Shown: piece after piece, positions 38,299-51,229 of the stretch
Numbering within the stretch: position 1 is the stretch's first letter
Layout: each line of letters begins with the position of its first letter
DNA from: Metopolophium dirhodum
Lineage: Eukaryota; Arthropoda; Insecta; Hemiptera; Aphididae
Length of the DNA: 64,000 bases
Assembly (NCBI RefSeq): GCF_019925205.1
Contig: NC_083568.1
Location: 6,590,237 to 6,654,236, forward strand
Reading direction: 5' to 3'
Translations under genes and position numbers: made by a program
The notes under the pieces: generated by a model
What the model saw: only the letters and a program-made list of their open reading frames with translations
Databases searched by the model: none
Told to the model about the DNA's origin: nothing

Positions 38299-41200
38299 AG
38301 ACCTTTTATTAGGTATAGTACACTTCGAAGTACGAGCCTTATCTGTCGAAATATTACCTGCAGACGCATCACCGCTCCGTGCGATGCGGTGCAGTATAAT
38401 AATATCTATAACGTGATATATCATTATTATATTATATACTATAATGCGACTCGAAGGTTTTCAAAATTTTCAAATTTCAAAATATATATGATATTAAAGT
38501 TTTGATGTGCATTCAGACGATTATATTTCCAACGAAATCTCGGTGTTCGCATGTAATATTATCAGACACAATATTGTCCAACACTGGATCAATATTCTAG
38601 TACCCATGTAAAATATAATTACGTGTCACATCATGTGTGCTAATCGCATTGGCATACATTATACCGATAATAAAGTAACGCAATTCATTCGATCAATCAC
38701 GTTAACTAGACACTTTTGAATATGTAACTTTTATTCACTCGATCACTTATTAGTGAATAACTAATTCGTTTTTTTTCCGAATGTACGGAACAAGAAAAAA
38801 ACTATAAAAATTATTAGCAATTTAACGGTGCGAGTAAAAATTAAAAACGTTGTATATACCTATTACTTACAGTGAATATTACACAATTAACACGACACCG
38901 CTGCATTGATAGATCGAACGATTTCCGTAACTAATTGATTTTAAAATGACTACCGCACGACACACTTTAGGTGGTTATCCGACTGATTTCAATGTATATT
39001 AGTATTTTTATCGACACATATTTTACGACTCGTATAGGTACCTACGTGTAGAACGTAATATTATTTTAAAACGATCTCATAAATGTCCGAAAAAAAAATT
39101 GTTGTAAGATTTTAAGTAAGTACCTACCTACTTCTACTTACACTAATACTGTTTAAAATCAACAAAATAATTAACGAGTTTAAAGTTTAAAAAGCATAAA
39201 GTTTTATCCCATGAGGCCAAAAAAGCTGGATTCGAGATAAGATTTTACGAGTGTAAAGGTAAAACAAATCTGCCATTAAAATATAACCAATTTAAACAAG
39301 AAGAAACGGTAATCGCATCAAAACCACTACATTTCCATCCGTTTTTCGTGCAAAAGTTTTCTAGTTTATTTAATGACTTGTTCGCTTTTTCGGATACGTT
39401 AATTATAAACATCGTCAGACGGTAATATTCAATGAGCCCACTTTGTCGTAATGTAATTAGTAACGTATACAATAAAAAAAAATCTCTTTATTTACCATAA
39501 CTTCCTGGAGGCATTGCTGCAAAATATATATAGGTACAACGGGTAACGATTATTATTAACAACCTATTGTTTGTACAATAATTGACGTTGGTACAATAAC
39601 ATCGGAATAGCTGTTTCACTTTACTCTCCGGTGAAATAATCCAGTTAACAAAGTTGTGTAACTTTTAAAATTAATTTGAATACTTTTTGTATTAAATCAT
39701 AAATATATTTAATGTATGCGGAGAATTTGACTTTGATTAAAGAACTTTTACCGATATTTTTGTATTTTGATCACACACGCATGCACAATAATATCATGTG
39801 TCCATGTATTATTGAATGCGTAACTTTTTCCACTTACAACTTGTAAATTTTATAAAACAAAAGTTTGAGCATTTATTATATTATTCTCTATATAATATGT
39901 ATAGATAACAATATCTCTGCGAGAAATATTACTCCGCGGTGACCTAAATATAAACTTAATCACTCAATTTGACGGTTTTTAATCACAACGGATAACATGA
40001 AGAATAAATCGAATCCAAAAATATTGCGTGTTTGCATAAGGTCGGACTACTGATTAGTACTTTATAAGCACGAATAATAATAATAATTATAGGTTGTCGT
40101 TTGTTTCAGTAGTTGTTAAAATCGCGGTACATCGACGTTGGCCGGTCGTCGATGATAGGCACTATACAACCATATTACCACAGATTACAGAATACCCAGA
40201 AGGCTCACTTAATGAGAACTCGAAAATCAGTGAAAAATGTTTGGGACGTCAGTGTGCCAGGATTCAAAAATAATTAAAAATTCTCTTTTGCTGCTGAAAC
40301 TGAGTCTACACAATTTTTATGTTATCATTGTAGATAATGAGACAATACGTGTACAATAAAATATGTACAATATTTATTGTATCAATAAGTTGTTATACGG
40401 TACCACAGAATATTCTGTGGTTGTACAATTGGTTAATATCTCTATACAGGCTACACTGATATCCCAAAGCAGTTGTAGCGAATCTATCCCCCGACCCTCT
40501 TAGCAACGGTGGAATTCTAGAAAAATGAGTCTTCTGGTTATTCTGTGATATTTCTATGAATTTCAAAAGTCTTACTGATGTTATTAATTGATCGCCATAT
40601 TTTCTGTTCGCGGTTGTTTGGACGTGAATAATTATTGACAACTGTCGGACTAACCGATAACTCAAAAATAAAACCAAGTCGATGTGTTCAAAAATATGTA
40701 ACGCGAGTGCACAGTCTGTTATTGCAGTACGAGTAAGTTATTTAACACTATACTTCTGAGACATTGATATCAGATAATTATAACGGCTGTACGCGGGACG
40801 ACCTGAAGAAATTTGATCGATTCGGTTGGTGCATAGTAAATAGTAATCGTACCGAAGACATTTAGACGACATTGCGACGGAAATCGTTATTCGCTGTAGG
40901 TAAGTACCTACTATGTAATCGGAAACGCGCGTTTCGTAATGTTATTAAAAAGCAGACGACCATATTCTTCTTCATTTGTTCGTGTCGTTTGCACGAATAT
41001 CCATGTGTAGTTTTTAGTTTTCTGAACGAAGTATAATATCATTACAATAATAATAAAATTATAATATGCGGCCGTCGTCCGTCTGTCACGTTAAAACTCA
41101 CAAGTCGAAACATTCGTTGCAATGTTGGTGGGGCCAATAGCAATGCGTCATAATAATAATATTCTATTTATAATTCGTTAACCCATATAATATTATTATT

Positions 41201-42129
41201 TCGTTTGATTATTTTTCAAAATAATATTGTACAATACAGTCGAATAAGATTTTTTTTTCATGAAAGTAATCGCGATGGATTATAAATATCATCATAAATT
41301 CATTATTATTATCTCTCGACTATATTATAGTATATTTTTAATCACAAATTATTATTTTAATAGGAAATTGAACATTATTTTTTCTCATAACGCAAATAGA
41401 AACCTGAATATCGTACACGCTCGAGGAGTGTTTTTTTCTGCTTTTATTCATTTATTTATTATTATTGTTGTTTTTATAGAAATACTTCTATACACATTAT
41501 TATACTTCTCGCAGTTTTGCGGTGCGGCGGAGAGACGGTGAATGATAAAAACGGCGGGTTTGATGAAAAAAAAAAACCTACGCCCTTTTTTTTTAATATA
41601 TTGCGAAATTGTGCTTTTGCAGTACTTGCGCGAATACTCGCACAAATAACGGAGCCCCGTTTACGAGACGACTTGGTGTTTGCGTATACGCGTGTGACTG
41701 TTGTGTGTGTGTGTGTGTGTGTGTATTATAAGATATTCCATTATAAAGTCCAATTTCGAAGATTACGAACGTCTACGAACATGCCATTATATACAATCAT
41801 AATAAAAGAAAATGGTCTCACCCAATAACGACGATATAATAATAATAATAATAATAATATCATTATTGTTTCACTACGACGGTATACGGTTTTATAATCC
41901 AAGGGGATTAACTGCTGCAGTAATATTCCGGCATTGTCGGGGGGCGCCAAAATATCAGCACAATCGTTTTTCGGCATACTTCAAAAGCGACGTGGCTCAG
42001 CTATCGTCATCGTATTTTGTTAATCGCCCTTCTTTCGAAATGTGGTGGATTTATATGTACATATACGTGAAAATGCCGAAAATCCGTAGAACTTGTATAT
42101 AAGGGGGTACATAGGTAATATATAGAATA
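38299..42129. other. AT-rich background, no gene seen
   Basis: It contains a perfect 20-bp palindrome (40402-40421), a GTAG|GTAAGTA donor-like site at 40898 without coding-like sequence before it, a (GT)n tract at about 41702-41725 and several short unrecognised frames (for example 40393-40677, minus, 94 codons). Confidence 0.45.
40402..40421. repeat. perfect 20-bp palindrome
   Basis: ACCACAGAATATTCTGTGGT is its own reverse complement. It could be a chance palindrome, a transcription-factor dyad or part of a decayed foldback. Confidence 0.6.
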
Positions 42130-42300
42130 ACACAGTGAGGGCGCAGAGCGCAGCAGGAGGCCCAGGTAGAAGAAAAAGTCGAGGCCCCCCCCCAAGTGTT
42201 CCGGCCCCCCCCCGGGGACAGGGGGGCCCGCTCCGAGGCCGGGATTCGGGACATGGTTCAAAAACGCGAATCCGATTCCCCCACCTCGAAAAACCGACGA
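42130..42300. other. abrupt GC-rich insert with C- and G-runs
   Basis: About 170 bases are strongly GC-rich with a C-run at 42186-42193, another at 42206-42213 and a GGGGGG run at 42222-42227. Both borders with AT-rich DNA are abrupt. The composition is like the G/C-run ends of the hAT-like elements, but no matching terminal repeats were found. It could be a transposon fragment or foreign insertion. Confidence 0.35.
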
Positions 42301-43836
42301 CGGTTCCGACTCGCGGCCTTCATTTTAAAATTCATTATTCATCATGTTTATGTGCCTATGTTATTATATGATAATAATTATTATTATTACATAGGTACTT
42401 ATATTATGTTTACTTAATACTATTCACATCGACTATGCATACGGTATAACCTCGGCTCTATTATTTTATCCACATTATTTGGCGTTGATGCGTTGTTTTA
42501 ATCAGGCGAGTCGTTGCTATTGTATAATAGGTATATTTTATATGTGTATTTTTCACGAAAAGAAGCAAATGCCTGCTGGCAGTTCTTTATCGTTTAAATC
42601 TAACAACAATAATAATAGAAACAACGAATCATTGAATAATACTTAATATTATTCATTATAATTTATAATAATATATGAGTTTAGAAAAACAAGGTGTTCG
42701 GGAATAAATATTTTTATTTTTTTATTTTAGGTACTAGTTTTAAAAACGTAATAAAAATGCCCGTGTTTTTTTTTACATTATTGGAATTTTAAATTATAAC
42801 GGAGAGTTTCGTTTAAATTAAGTACCAATTCGTTATTATAATACACAATAAATTATATGTAAATAATAAAATACATGTATTTATTTCCTCTCTCTCGAAA
42901 AAAAATAAAACCGGAAAATATAAGTCGTGTCTTCAATTGTATTATAAAAGATATGTATAGGTATATGTTTACCCAATAATAATACGTATATATTATTATT
43001 ATACCTATAAAATATATTATGTAAATGAATCGAAACGGAGAGATTGAAGTTCACCTGTTGGAATCCAGACGGATAAAAAACTAAAAGAAAAAGTTATCCA
43101 AAACGGAACGATTTGTGTTAATATCACGGGTACGACAACAACAGTGCCGTGTTGGCACGCGTTATAATATTATAGGAAATAAAAACAGAAAACACCAATA
43201 CCATATTATATTGTATACGATATATTCTATAACACGACGTGTCTTGTCGGTTTCTTCGACGGATTTTTATCTAATCAATATAAACGCAGTCCGTCAGAAC
43301 TATAATATAACACTAAATTATAATAATATAAAATGGTAAAACAATTACATTTTTGAGAAACAGTATAAGAAAAAGGTAAGATCCAAAATGTGTTATTATA
43401 TTGTATACACACGTACGTTAATACTTAATATCAATGATGATAACATTTTACTACCGACTTTCATCTTCGTATATATATACTAGGTACCCTGACAGATAAC
43501 CTTCGTGACGCCATCACGAGACAAAATGTTATTTACTTACAACTACCCGTATATAGAGCCAGAGAGGGGTGTATAATATTATATGGATGATATGACCGAT
43601 CCTTATCTCGTTTAAATGTCAAAACCGTCCTGCAAATGCACGAAGTACACACACCGTTTATATACCTAGTATACCTTATATTTACGATGACTTAAAGTCA
43701 TATTACGATATGTCCATCATATTATTACTAGATACTTATATTATGATGTATACCATCACACAACGTTCGTTTAGGCATTATCTATATATCGAGACGCGGT
43801 CTGTCTTGGGACCGTGCAGACCAACAATGACATCGT
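42301..43836. other. AT-rich background
   Basis: ATT and TATA repeats and AATATTAT palindromes only; no recognisable gene. Confidence 0.55.
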
Positions 43837-44620
43837 TTGGTGGGGTCTCCGGCATCGCGAACGCCGCCGAGTATTCTGTTTTCACACGTTTTCCGTGTAT
43901 TTTTAGTACCGGCGACTGTAGCGTTAAAATTAGACGGCCAGACCGTACAGGATAATATAGTCCGGGACCGCGGGGTTATTTGTTTTGAACGATTTCGGTT
44001 TCACGTCAAACGCCACCGCCGTCGCCGTCACCGCCACCGCCACCGACACCGACCTGCAGACTCTCGTGTAATAATAATAACGTATATAATGGATAACACA
44101 GTGACGCCTGGGAAAAGGGTGTATGTACACGTATATATAAATACTATCACGTCTGGCCGAAATAGGTCTTCACAGAGCCGCAACGCCGCCGTCGTCCGTC
44201 AAACCCCGGACAGACGGATGGACCGCATGCGGCGCGTTCAAAACTGAGAGCCGCGTGCGAGTCGTCCCGGTCGAGAAAAGGGGCGACACTTTGGAGGGAA
44301 AAAACGAATTACTGTTGTACGATCGTATTGCAACGTCGCCGGCGCTACTCGTCTGCCTCGCACAAAATATCTATAAGTACATTTATATTATTATTATAGG
44401 TACACGACTGTCAAACGACAAGCCGATCGGTCGAATCGTTTTCGGGACGGCCCGAAAATCGTTCCCGACGTTATTTAATCCGAACCTCCTACAACGCGCC
44501 AACGGACCCCCCGCCGGCGAGTTCGTCGGTCGCGTATTGCGCTTTAAAAATTTCCAATCACATATTTCGCGTCCTCCTTTTCAAAAGACCGTTTTTTAGG
44601 TGCACGTACTATTATTATTC
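43837..44620. other. GC- and CpG-rich block with two unrecognised frames
   Basis: Two plus-strand frames follow each other: 43837-44247 (136 codons, with a His/Arg run from a CCGCCAC-type repeat) and 44255-44599 (114 codons, ordinary composition from residue 50 on). Neither shows a known domain, and the first is dominated by a simple repeat. The region may be a CpG island with an exon in it; the open frames alone are not enough to call a gene. Confidence 0.3.
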
Positions 44621-44799
44621 GCATTACACATGATACCAGGTAGGTATACCATACAACTGCCGACCGAGGAAAACATTTTCTGACGTTCCTCACGGCAAAC
44701 TTACCACCGCAATGTGATCCCCCGAATTACCTCATAATAATAATATTATATATGTTACCGTCTGCGCTATAGCAGTATTTGGTTAAAATGTCTACTTTA

Positions 44800-44946
44800 G
44801 ATCGATCAGGTCACATTTTAAGATATTTAATTTAATTTTCAAGTGCCTATAATCAACATTTAAATCATCGTATATTTAAAATATTCAAACAAAATGTATT
44901 GGTATGATTGACAGATGATTATTGGTACATTTTGGTTAAAATAATT
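44800..44946 (+). repeat. dispersed repeat, member 2 of a two-copy family
   Basis: It is homologous in the same orientation to 4341-4563, through ATAATCAACA, ATTCAAACAAAATGTATTGG, GATTGACA and GGTACATTTTGGTT. It lacks the internal segment of about 70 bases found in member 1. It is non-coding. Confidence 0.5.
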
Positions 44947-46861
44947 GTCCCTTTAATGCGTCTTCGCAGACCAATAATATCGTACAATGATAAAATATAA
45001 TTTTAAGACTTCGGAACCGCCGCTGAGGTTATATATATATACATATATTATAATATAATATAATTTATGAGCCATCCATCGCCGCCGCTGCAATTGTGCG
45101 AACCTCCAGATTCGAGACATTTTTCTTCGGACAATACGAGAGAGTATATTATAATATTATGTATTGCACCGAACGTGGTATAACAATAATACGACCGCGG
45201 ATGAACGGCGTAAACATGCCCGAAAAAAAACCTTTTTGAATTGTAGACAGAAGACACATATTTATGCTAAAATGTCGGTCCACTATATCAAAACGTATAC
45301 ATTTCGCGAGTGAATAAAACAGACAGTATACCATATTATTATACACATACATTACCGCATAACCGTGCATAACATGCTACGGCATATATATAATACCGTA
45401 AATATATCTATATATGTTTGTTTAGGCCCTCCTTTTATATACCCTTTGTATTTCATACGGGTTATTTTCTGAGATTTGGGTCAGTGTTAGGATGTCCTTT
45501 GTGGATTACGCCGGGAAGGTTTTTATTATTATTATTATTTTTTTTTCTTTCTTCCTTTCTTTTTGAACATTGAAAGTTGTGAACACATTTTACAAGATTC
45601 GAAATCGTTAAAAAAAAACGATAGACTAGATTTATACATTACACTTTTCCTTGCCGCGTACGCGATATTAAAACTTGAAGAAAAAAACGAATTACTTTCT
45701 ATATATAAGTCTTAAAAACGAAATGAGAATTATTATTTTCTTTTGGAAAGTTCGATTATAACGAGGAAACTCTGCAGAAGCGCTGAGCCCGTTTTTGTTT
45801 TTTTTTTCGGACGTCCCGAAACGAATGGGCACTGACAATGGTGTGCCGATGTATACCAATCAATCATCGTCTGTCGGATCTTGACAAATTTCCGTAGGAT
45901 TTTAACTGTGCGCTGCATAGTAAAGGTGAAAGACGGAGAAGGGTGTTCTTAAAAGTTCTACGGATGCCAACAACGTCCGGGGCTCCAAATAAACGAACCT
46001 TTTAGAATTGAGACAAACCTCCGGGGCTTTTACCATAATGACGAAATATCGAACTGCAGTCACGTCACGTTTGGTAAAGTGCCGGCAGTCTATAATTTTT
46101 TTTCCCCGGTTCGAACACGATTTTTCGACGATGAATTTACCCATAAGAAACTGATACTTTTGACTCGAGGAGTTGTAACACTATAATATATAATAATATT
46201 ATTATGATAATATTATATTGCCGCCGTTGTCAAATATTTAATAGATAAACCATGTCATCGCGGTATACCGTAACCGTTTTAAAACGTGTGCTGTATGCCC
46301 AAAAATTATATTATCGAAACTCGGGTGTATATATGCGTCAATAGATAGAGTTGTAAACATTGAATATTCCGTATATTCATCATGATATAATACAAGGCGT
46401 TGAATAATTAATAATTTTAATGTAACGTGGTGAACAAGTGATAATCAGTAATAGTCTTATATATATGTACGACCTGGTACGTATGTACTATTCTATGAGA
46501 AGTTAAAACAAGGATACATATTATACGATAATAATAAATATTTATTAGGTATTAGATTTATTTGGAAACGTAGATGCACCGTTTGATAATGCGTAACTTG
46601 AAAAAAATTATGATTTTTTTTCTCAGAGCACCCACGTATATGCGTATAGTAATATTATTGATTATTGAACGAAAATACGAAAAATAATACATTTTGTTTA
46701 ATCTCTATATACAGATATATATATATCTGTACATACAATAAGTAACATTGTTCACGTTAATATTGCTATAGAATATTAAAGTGGTTCTGATTCGTATTAT
46801 ATACCGTCTCATCCGCCCTCTTCCAGAGCGATTCGGCAATAAGTTGGTTATCGGATGATGA
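44947..46861. other. AT-rich background
   Basis: TATA and ATT repeats occur here, with an ACAGATATATATATATCTGT palindrome at 46711-46730 and an 80-codon minus frame at 45902-46144 that is unusually free of simple repeats but unrecognised. No gene is supported. Confidence 0.45.
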
Positions 46862-46940
46862 AATACGCGGTATTAGTTAGAATCCCAAGTGGTTACCCAT
46901 CCAGGATCTAGCAATGTTCAATGTGGTTTAAGTTTAATAC
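46862..46940 (-). pseudogene. 5S rRNA-like remnant
   Basis: On the minus strand the stretch contains TGGATGGGTAACCACTTGGG (46884-46903), a near match to the conserved 3'-half segment of 5S rRNA (TGGATGGGTGACCGCTTGGG). CTAGATCC precedes it in the place of TTAGTAC-T, and AATACCGCGT follows a few bases later in the place of AATACCGGGT. Further towards the 5' side only TTAA remains recognisable, so the internal promoter half is mostly lost. It may be a 5S pseudogene or part of a 5S-derived SINE. The 20-base core is seen directly; the origin is inference from known 5S sequence. Confidence 0.55.
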
Positions 46941-47454
46941 AAAGTCGCTGATTAGGAAATTCATCATGCCACGTCATCGACTTTATTATTCCGCATTAGT
47001 CAAGGGGCTTACAAAATACTTCCTTCGAAACTTTTATTGGGGTGGTGCCCGAAATAACGACATATTTTATTACTTTTCGTAAGATTCAAATTACGTAACA
47101 GGCTCGCCCGAATTATAATATAATATAATATTTTTGTGATAAATCGGATTGGCCGTCCGTAAAGCGTCGTATAATATATTACGACGACACTATAGACAAA
47201 TTGGCATTGACAACTGGAACGAATTAGACGGCCCAAGTTGATAAAAGTATTAAAAATGAAACTAACCACAATTTATTTATATACACGATGAGTAGGTACA
47301 TGCCGTTTCATATAGCGTGAGCCCCGAAACTTTGAATCCAGCGGTTCGTTGTGGAATATAATAAATTATTAATGATAATATTATTGTATACACCACTTTT
47401 GTTTCAAATCCAGACAACAACAACAACAACCGCCAAACGAATGATAATAACACA

Positions 47455-47478
47455 ATTATTATTATTATTATTATTATA
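47455..47478. repeat. (ATT)n microsatellite
   Basis: About eight ATT units. Confidence 0.85.
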
Positions 47479-47756
47479 AATATGATTTTCGAGTTTTTGT
47501 TCGCGGTACGAATAATACAACGCGTTATCACCAGAACCCCAGGCCCGTCTGCCTAGGTCGAAGTGTTCACGGTGCCGAAATATAATATATATATACCCGT
47601 TACTCACACGGACTTCCGTATTGCCGTTTCTCAGATTGTTTTTTTTTTATGTTTTCGATACAAATTTATATTATAACATACATCGGGGCGAGAGACCAGC
47701 GTCGGCGTTACGAAACCGTATATTATTATACACTTCGCGAGATAGAGATTATTATA

Positions 47757-47781
47757 TTATTATTATTATTATTATTATTAT
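47757..47781. repeat. (ATT)n microsatellite
   Basis: About eight ATT units, followed by GTTGTTG. Confidence 0.85.
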
Positions 47782-48901
47782 CGTTGTTGTAGGTATACGC
47801 GTACCTACGGAAACCCGACAGACAGACAGACGGCGAGCACAATGGGTGGAATGACGCCACGGCGTCTGCAGTGCGGAGGAATTCCAATCGGTCGAGTACT
47901 ATTACAGTCAACTGCACACCAAAAACGAACGGAATTGGGGAAAACGGTCTATCGCGCGGAGCGCACAATCGGAATACGCACGTATATAGGTAGGATATAA
48001 TATATAATATTACACCTAGCGAAATATTATAATAATAATAATATATGGTATTATAATGATAACGAACCGCGTGATTTATCGGAGCTTAGCTCGGAGTGCA
48101 GAGAGACACTAGTATAATATTATAACAATTATTCATTAAAAAAAAGTTAATTTTTATTAAATTTATATTTCATCGAGTTGAAATTGTCCGTTGTTTTAAA
48201 TCTCAAGGCCACCACATGCCACAACATATCACACTTCTCATAATTATACATATTTCATTTTTTTCGGCTGAGTTGGTCGTTATAACATAATACCTGTACC
48301 CCTATGAAAATGCAACATCATGATTTAAGATATTTATGCTTTTATGGTAAACATAATGTAATAAAACAAGTTTTAAACAACTAAAAATGGTTTTTTATTA
48401 AATTGTTGAAATTTAACACAACTCTAGGCAGTGCTCAGATAGGAAATTGGGGGAGGAGGAGCAACCAAATTTTCAACAAACTCGCCTCTGCAAGCTGATA
48501 CCAAACCTTTGAGTACCTTTTTTCCCCGTATGTCATCACTACATGGGAGTCGGACTGTTTTCACATGGCTTAGCCCCCATTAGCATCGTTTATTAAGTTT
48601 ATTAATTTATAAAATTTTGATTTATCTCATGTGCCTAAGTCTACTTTCCTCAGTTATATGATATGTAAACTACCAACATCGCGACAGCCTTTACAGTTGG
48701 AAATGCCACATGGAGATAACCAGGAGGTGCCCCGTCTTATCCCCTCACATCATTTAATGTATAGCTGTTATTATTTTATCCAAAGATCTTTTCAGACTGG
48801 CCTTAGCCTACCATCCTGGACGTTTGTGATGGGTACCTATAAAATATTATTATAACATTTTACGCTCCGATTTCGTTACTAGCGTTTCGGTTCTACTATG
48901 A

Positions 48902-49084
48902 ACTGCAGTGATACATTTTATTCGACTTAGATTATTAGATTATGAACCAGTTGACTCTTTTGACAATTTTGGTGTACTTATTTACAATTCGATATTTGAA
49001 CGAGTGGATTTTGAGTTAGTACCAAAGCATTATTTTTTTATTAGAAGATATATTTTAAAGTTAAAAAATGCAGGACTTAAATAA
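48902..49084 (+). pseudogene. coding-like frame, C-terminal fragment of unknown protein
   Basis: After a TGA at 48899 the frame stays open for 60 codons to TAA at 49082, with no internal ATG near its start. The product is protein-like rather than low-complexity: LLDYEPVDSFDNFGVLIYNS, then a charged and aromatic stretch ending in YILKLKNAGLK. The same frame is also open for some codons upstream of the TGA, as if a longer frame had been interrupted. It ends 42 bases before a transposon terminus at 49127-49144 whose outer end faces away from it. The placement suggests the last part of a transposon-encoded protein, but I do not recognise the family and no catalytic motif is visible. Confidence 0.3.
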
Positions 49085-49126
49085 CTTTATTATTATTAAA
49101 AGAAAACATATAGAGTGAGCGCATGT

Positions 49127-49144
49127 TTAATGAATCACCCTGTA
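49127..49144 (-). mobile_element. solo terminus of the TACAGGGTG transposon family
   Basis: Read on the minus strand, these 18 bases (TACAGGGTGATTCATTAA) are identical to the left end of the element at 26956. No inverted partner was found within about 1 kb upstream, so either the other end is lost or the element is larger and diverged. Confidence 0.7.
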
Positions 49145-50900
49145 TGCGCATTTAACTTAAAAAAATGAACATTCTATTATGGTTTTAAACATGAATTATG
49201 TATATAGTATGGTTAAAGATGGTTTTTGGAATAATCATAAAATCTAAAATGGCTAAAACCTACTTAGCAGATTACAACGAATATTGATATTTATAAGAAA
49301 ATACCAACTAACAATAAATTATGTAATATAATTCAAATTTATTTAGAGCAAACAGAAAACCATGACTGTCTTCGAAATTATGTGCTCACTTAAAACAAAT
49401 CAGTCTCTTTGATCTTAAGGTATATAAACAGAAACAATATTGTTCCGGCATTAATTGGAATTTAAAGCTAATTTCACAAATATTTAAGTATTTATATTAG
49501 CATTTAATTAATATCATATCGTCCCAGGCTTTGATACATAAAATAACGTATAGGCTTAACTTAAAATCAACAAAAAAATAAATGTAAAAGCAACGTGATT
49601 AAATATACGAGTATATAACTATATTTATATAGAAGGTACAAAGAGTACAAAGACACTTAGCACTAAACACAAACACTAAGTGATTCTTTTTTTTATCTGT
49701 TTAATTACGTTGTGAAACAAAATGAATCCGTCTTTCCTCATCAAATAAACTTACTTTTATCTTAAAAAACACACCAATTATCTTAATAACCATTAACCAA
49801 ATACAGAGAACTCGTTTTTCTCCTAACTAATAAATAGTCTTCTACTTAAATAATTAACTGAAACTAAATCAGCTATAAAAAGAGAAAAAAAATAATCAAT
49901 CTCATAATATTATTTTAATAACAGTCTATTAATATTAGTATGATAAAATAGCGTACGAGTTGATTAACATCAAAATGTTACTTATTTATTTAATTCCACG
50001 ATGAAAACACAAAACAATTTATTCTCAAATGTATTAATCGTTCGTTTTTAATACCTACTAACAGTGTGCACATAAAGTATAAACAATATAACAATAATGT
50101 AAACGTGATAGTATTTAACTATAAATAACAATGTAACTCGTACGTATAAGATAATGACTAAGACAATTTGACAGAAAACGCATCTTTAATTTTATAGACT
50201 TTTATTTTTCATATGACACTATCCGTAATCTTGTAACCGATATAATTAATTACCACTTCAAGTGTGTTTCTAATATATTACTGTTTCGATTGGAGAGCTA
50301 ACACTTGTGGGCCATTGAGACTCACGACTTTACTCGTTTTGCCTTTTTGGCAGCACGATTCCAATTATATTTATCGAGAGGTCAACGAATATATTAAGAA
50401 AAATCAACACGATTCCACTCGCAATTTAACGTCCGCTATAAAAATATTATACTAACTGTTTATGTAATAATATCTAAAAATAATTTACGATTTAAAATCT
50501 TTTAGACAACATTACATAATTTTTCGAATTTTGATATTTCCTTAGGCCTTGAGATAGTATCAAAAGGCTTATTGTTGTTTTTACTATTAAATTATAGAAC
50601 ACCGATGAGAATACAATAATAATAATTATAATAATAATAATAATAAAATTATTTTAGTGTAGGTATATTATATTTTATTAAATCCATCATGATCATCGCC
50701 GAGCTATTATTTGATAACAAATAAATATTTTAAAACAATTATGTAATTGTTCGTGGACCGTAATAGTTATAAGTTATAACTTTAGGTATGTAATATTATA
50801 TTTTGAATATTTTGGATGAAAAATAATAGCGCAAATTTTGCATATTTTATACTGTAGTGATTATTTCACAATTATTATTTTGGAGAATTATTATTATATT
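49145..50900. other. microsatellite-poor, UTR-like stretch
   Basis: From 49150 to about 50600 the sequence is AT-rich but nearly free of the ATT/TA arrays and CpG patches seen elsewhere. AATAAA or its complement occurs several times. The composition resembles a long 3' UTR or a conserved non-coding region. A 63-codon plus frame at 50264-50455 is of ordinary composition but unrecognised. No gene can be anchored. Confidence 0.3.
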
Positions 50901-51229
50901 ACCAATGATGTTTGTGTTATCATCGTACGCCGTCGACGACCGCCGCGATAACAATTATATTTTGTTCATTTTTATTATTACCTATTTTTGTAAATCAGTA
51001 TGACTGTAACCGTCCACTGAAGTAAGTCAGTCTGACTGTAACTTCGTACTTAGTATACGGTAATTAATAGACATGACATACAAGTCATTTGTTTTATTCT
51101 TTTTAAATCGCTGTTTATCCTTCGAACGATGAACGTGACCATCCCCCACGATACAACGTACTATGTGTTGATGACGACGGAAATGTAAATGGAATATAGA
51201 TATGGTGTAAAATGTAAATCATTATTGTC

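Larger units (their letters stand above)
46941..48901. other. AT-rich background with ATT arrays
   Basis: It holds an (AAC)n run at 47414-47429, (ATT)n arrays, a CpG patch near 47800-47960 and, at 48420-48855, complex sequence with a 74-codon plus frame (48631-48855) that I do not recognise and that could belong to a decayed mobile element continuing to 49144. Confidence 0.4.
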
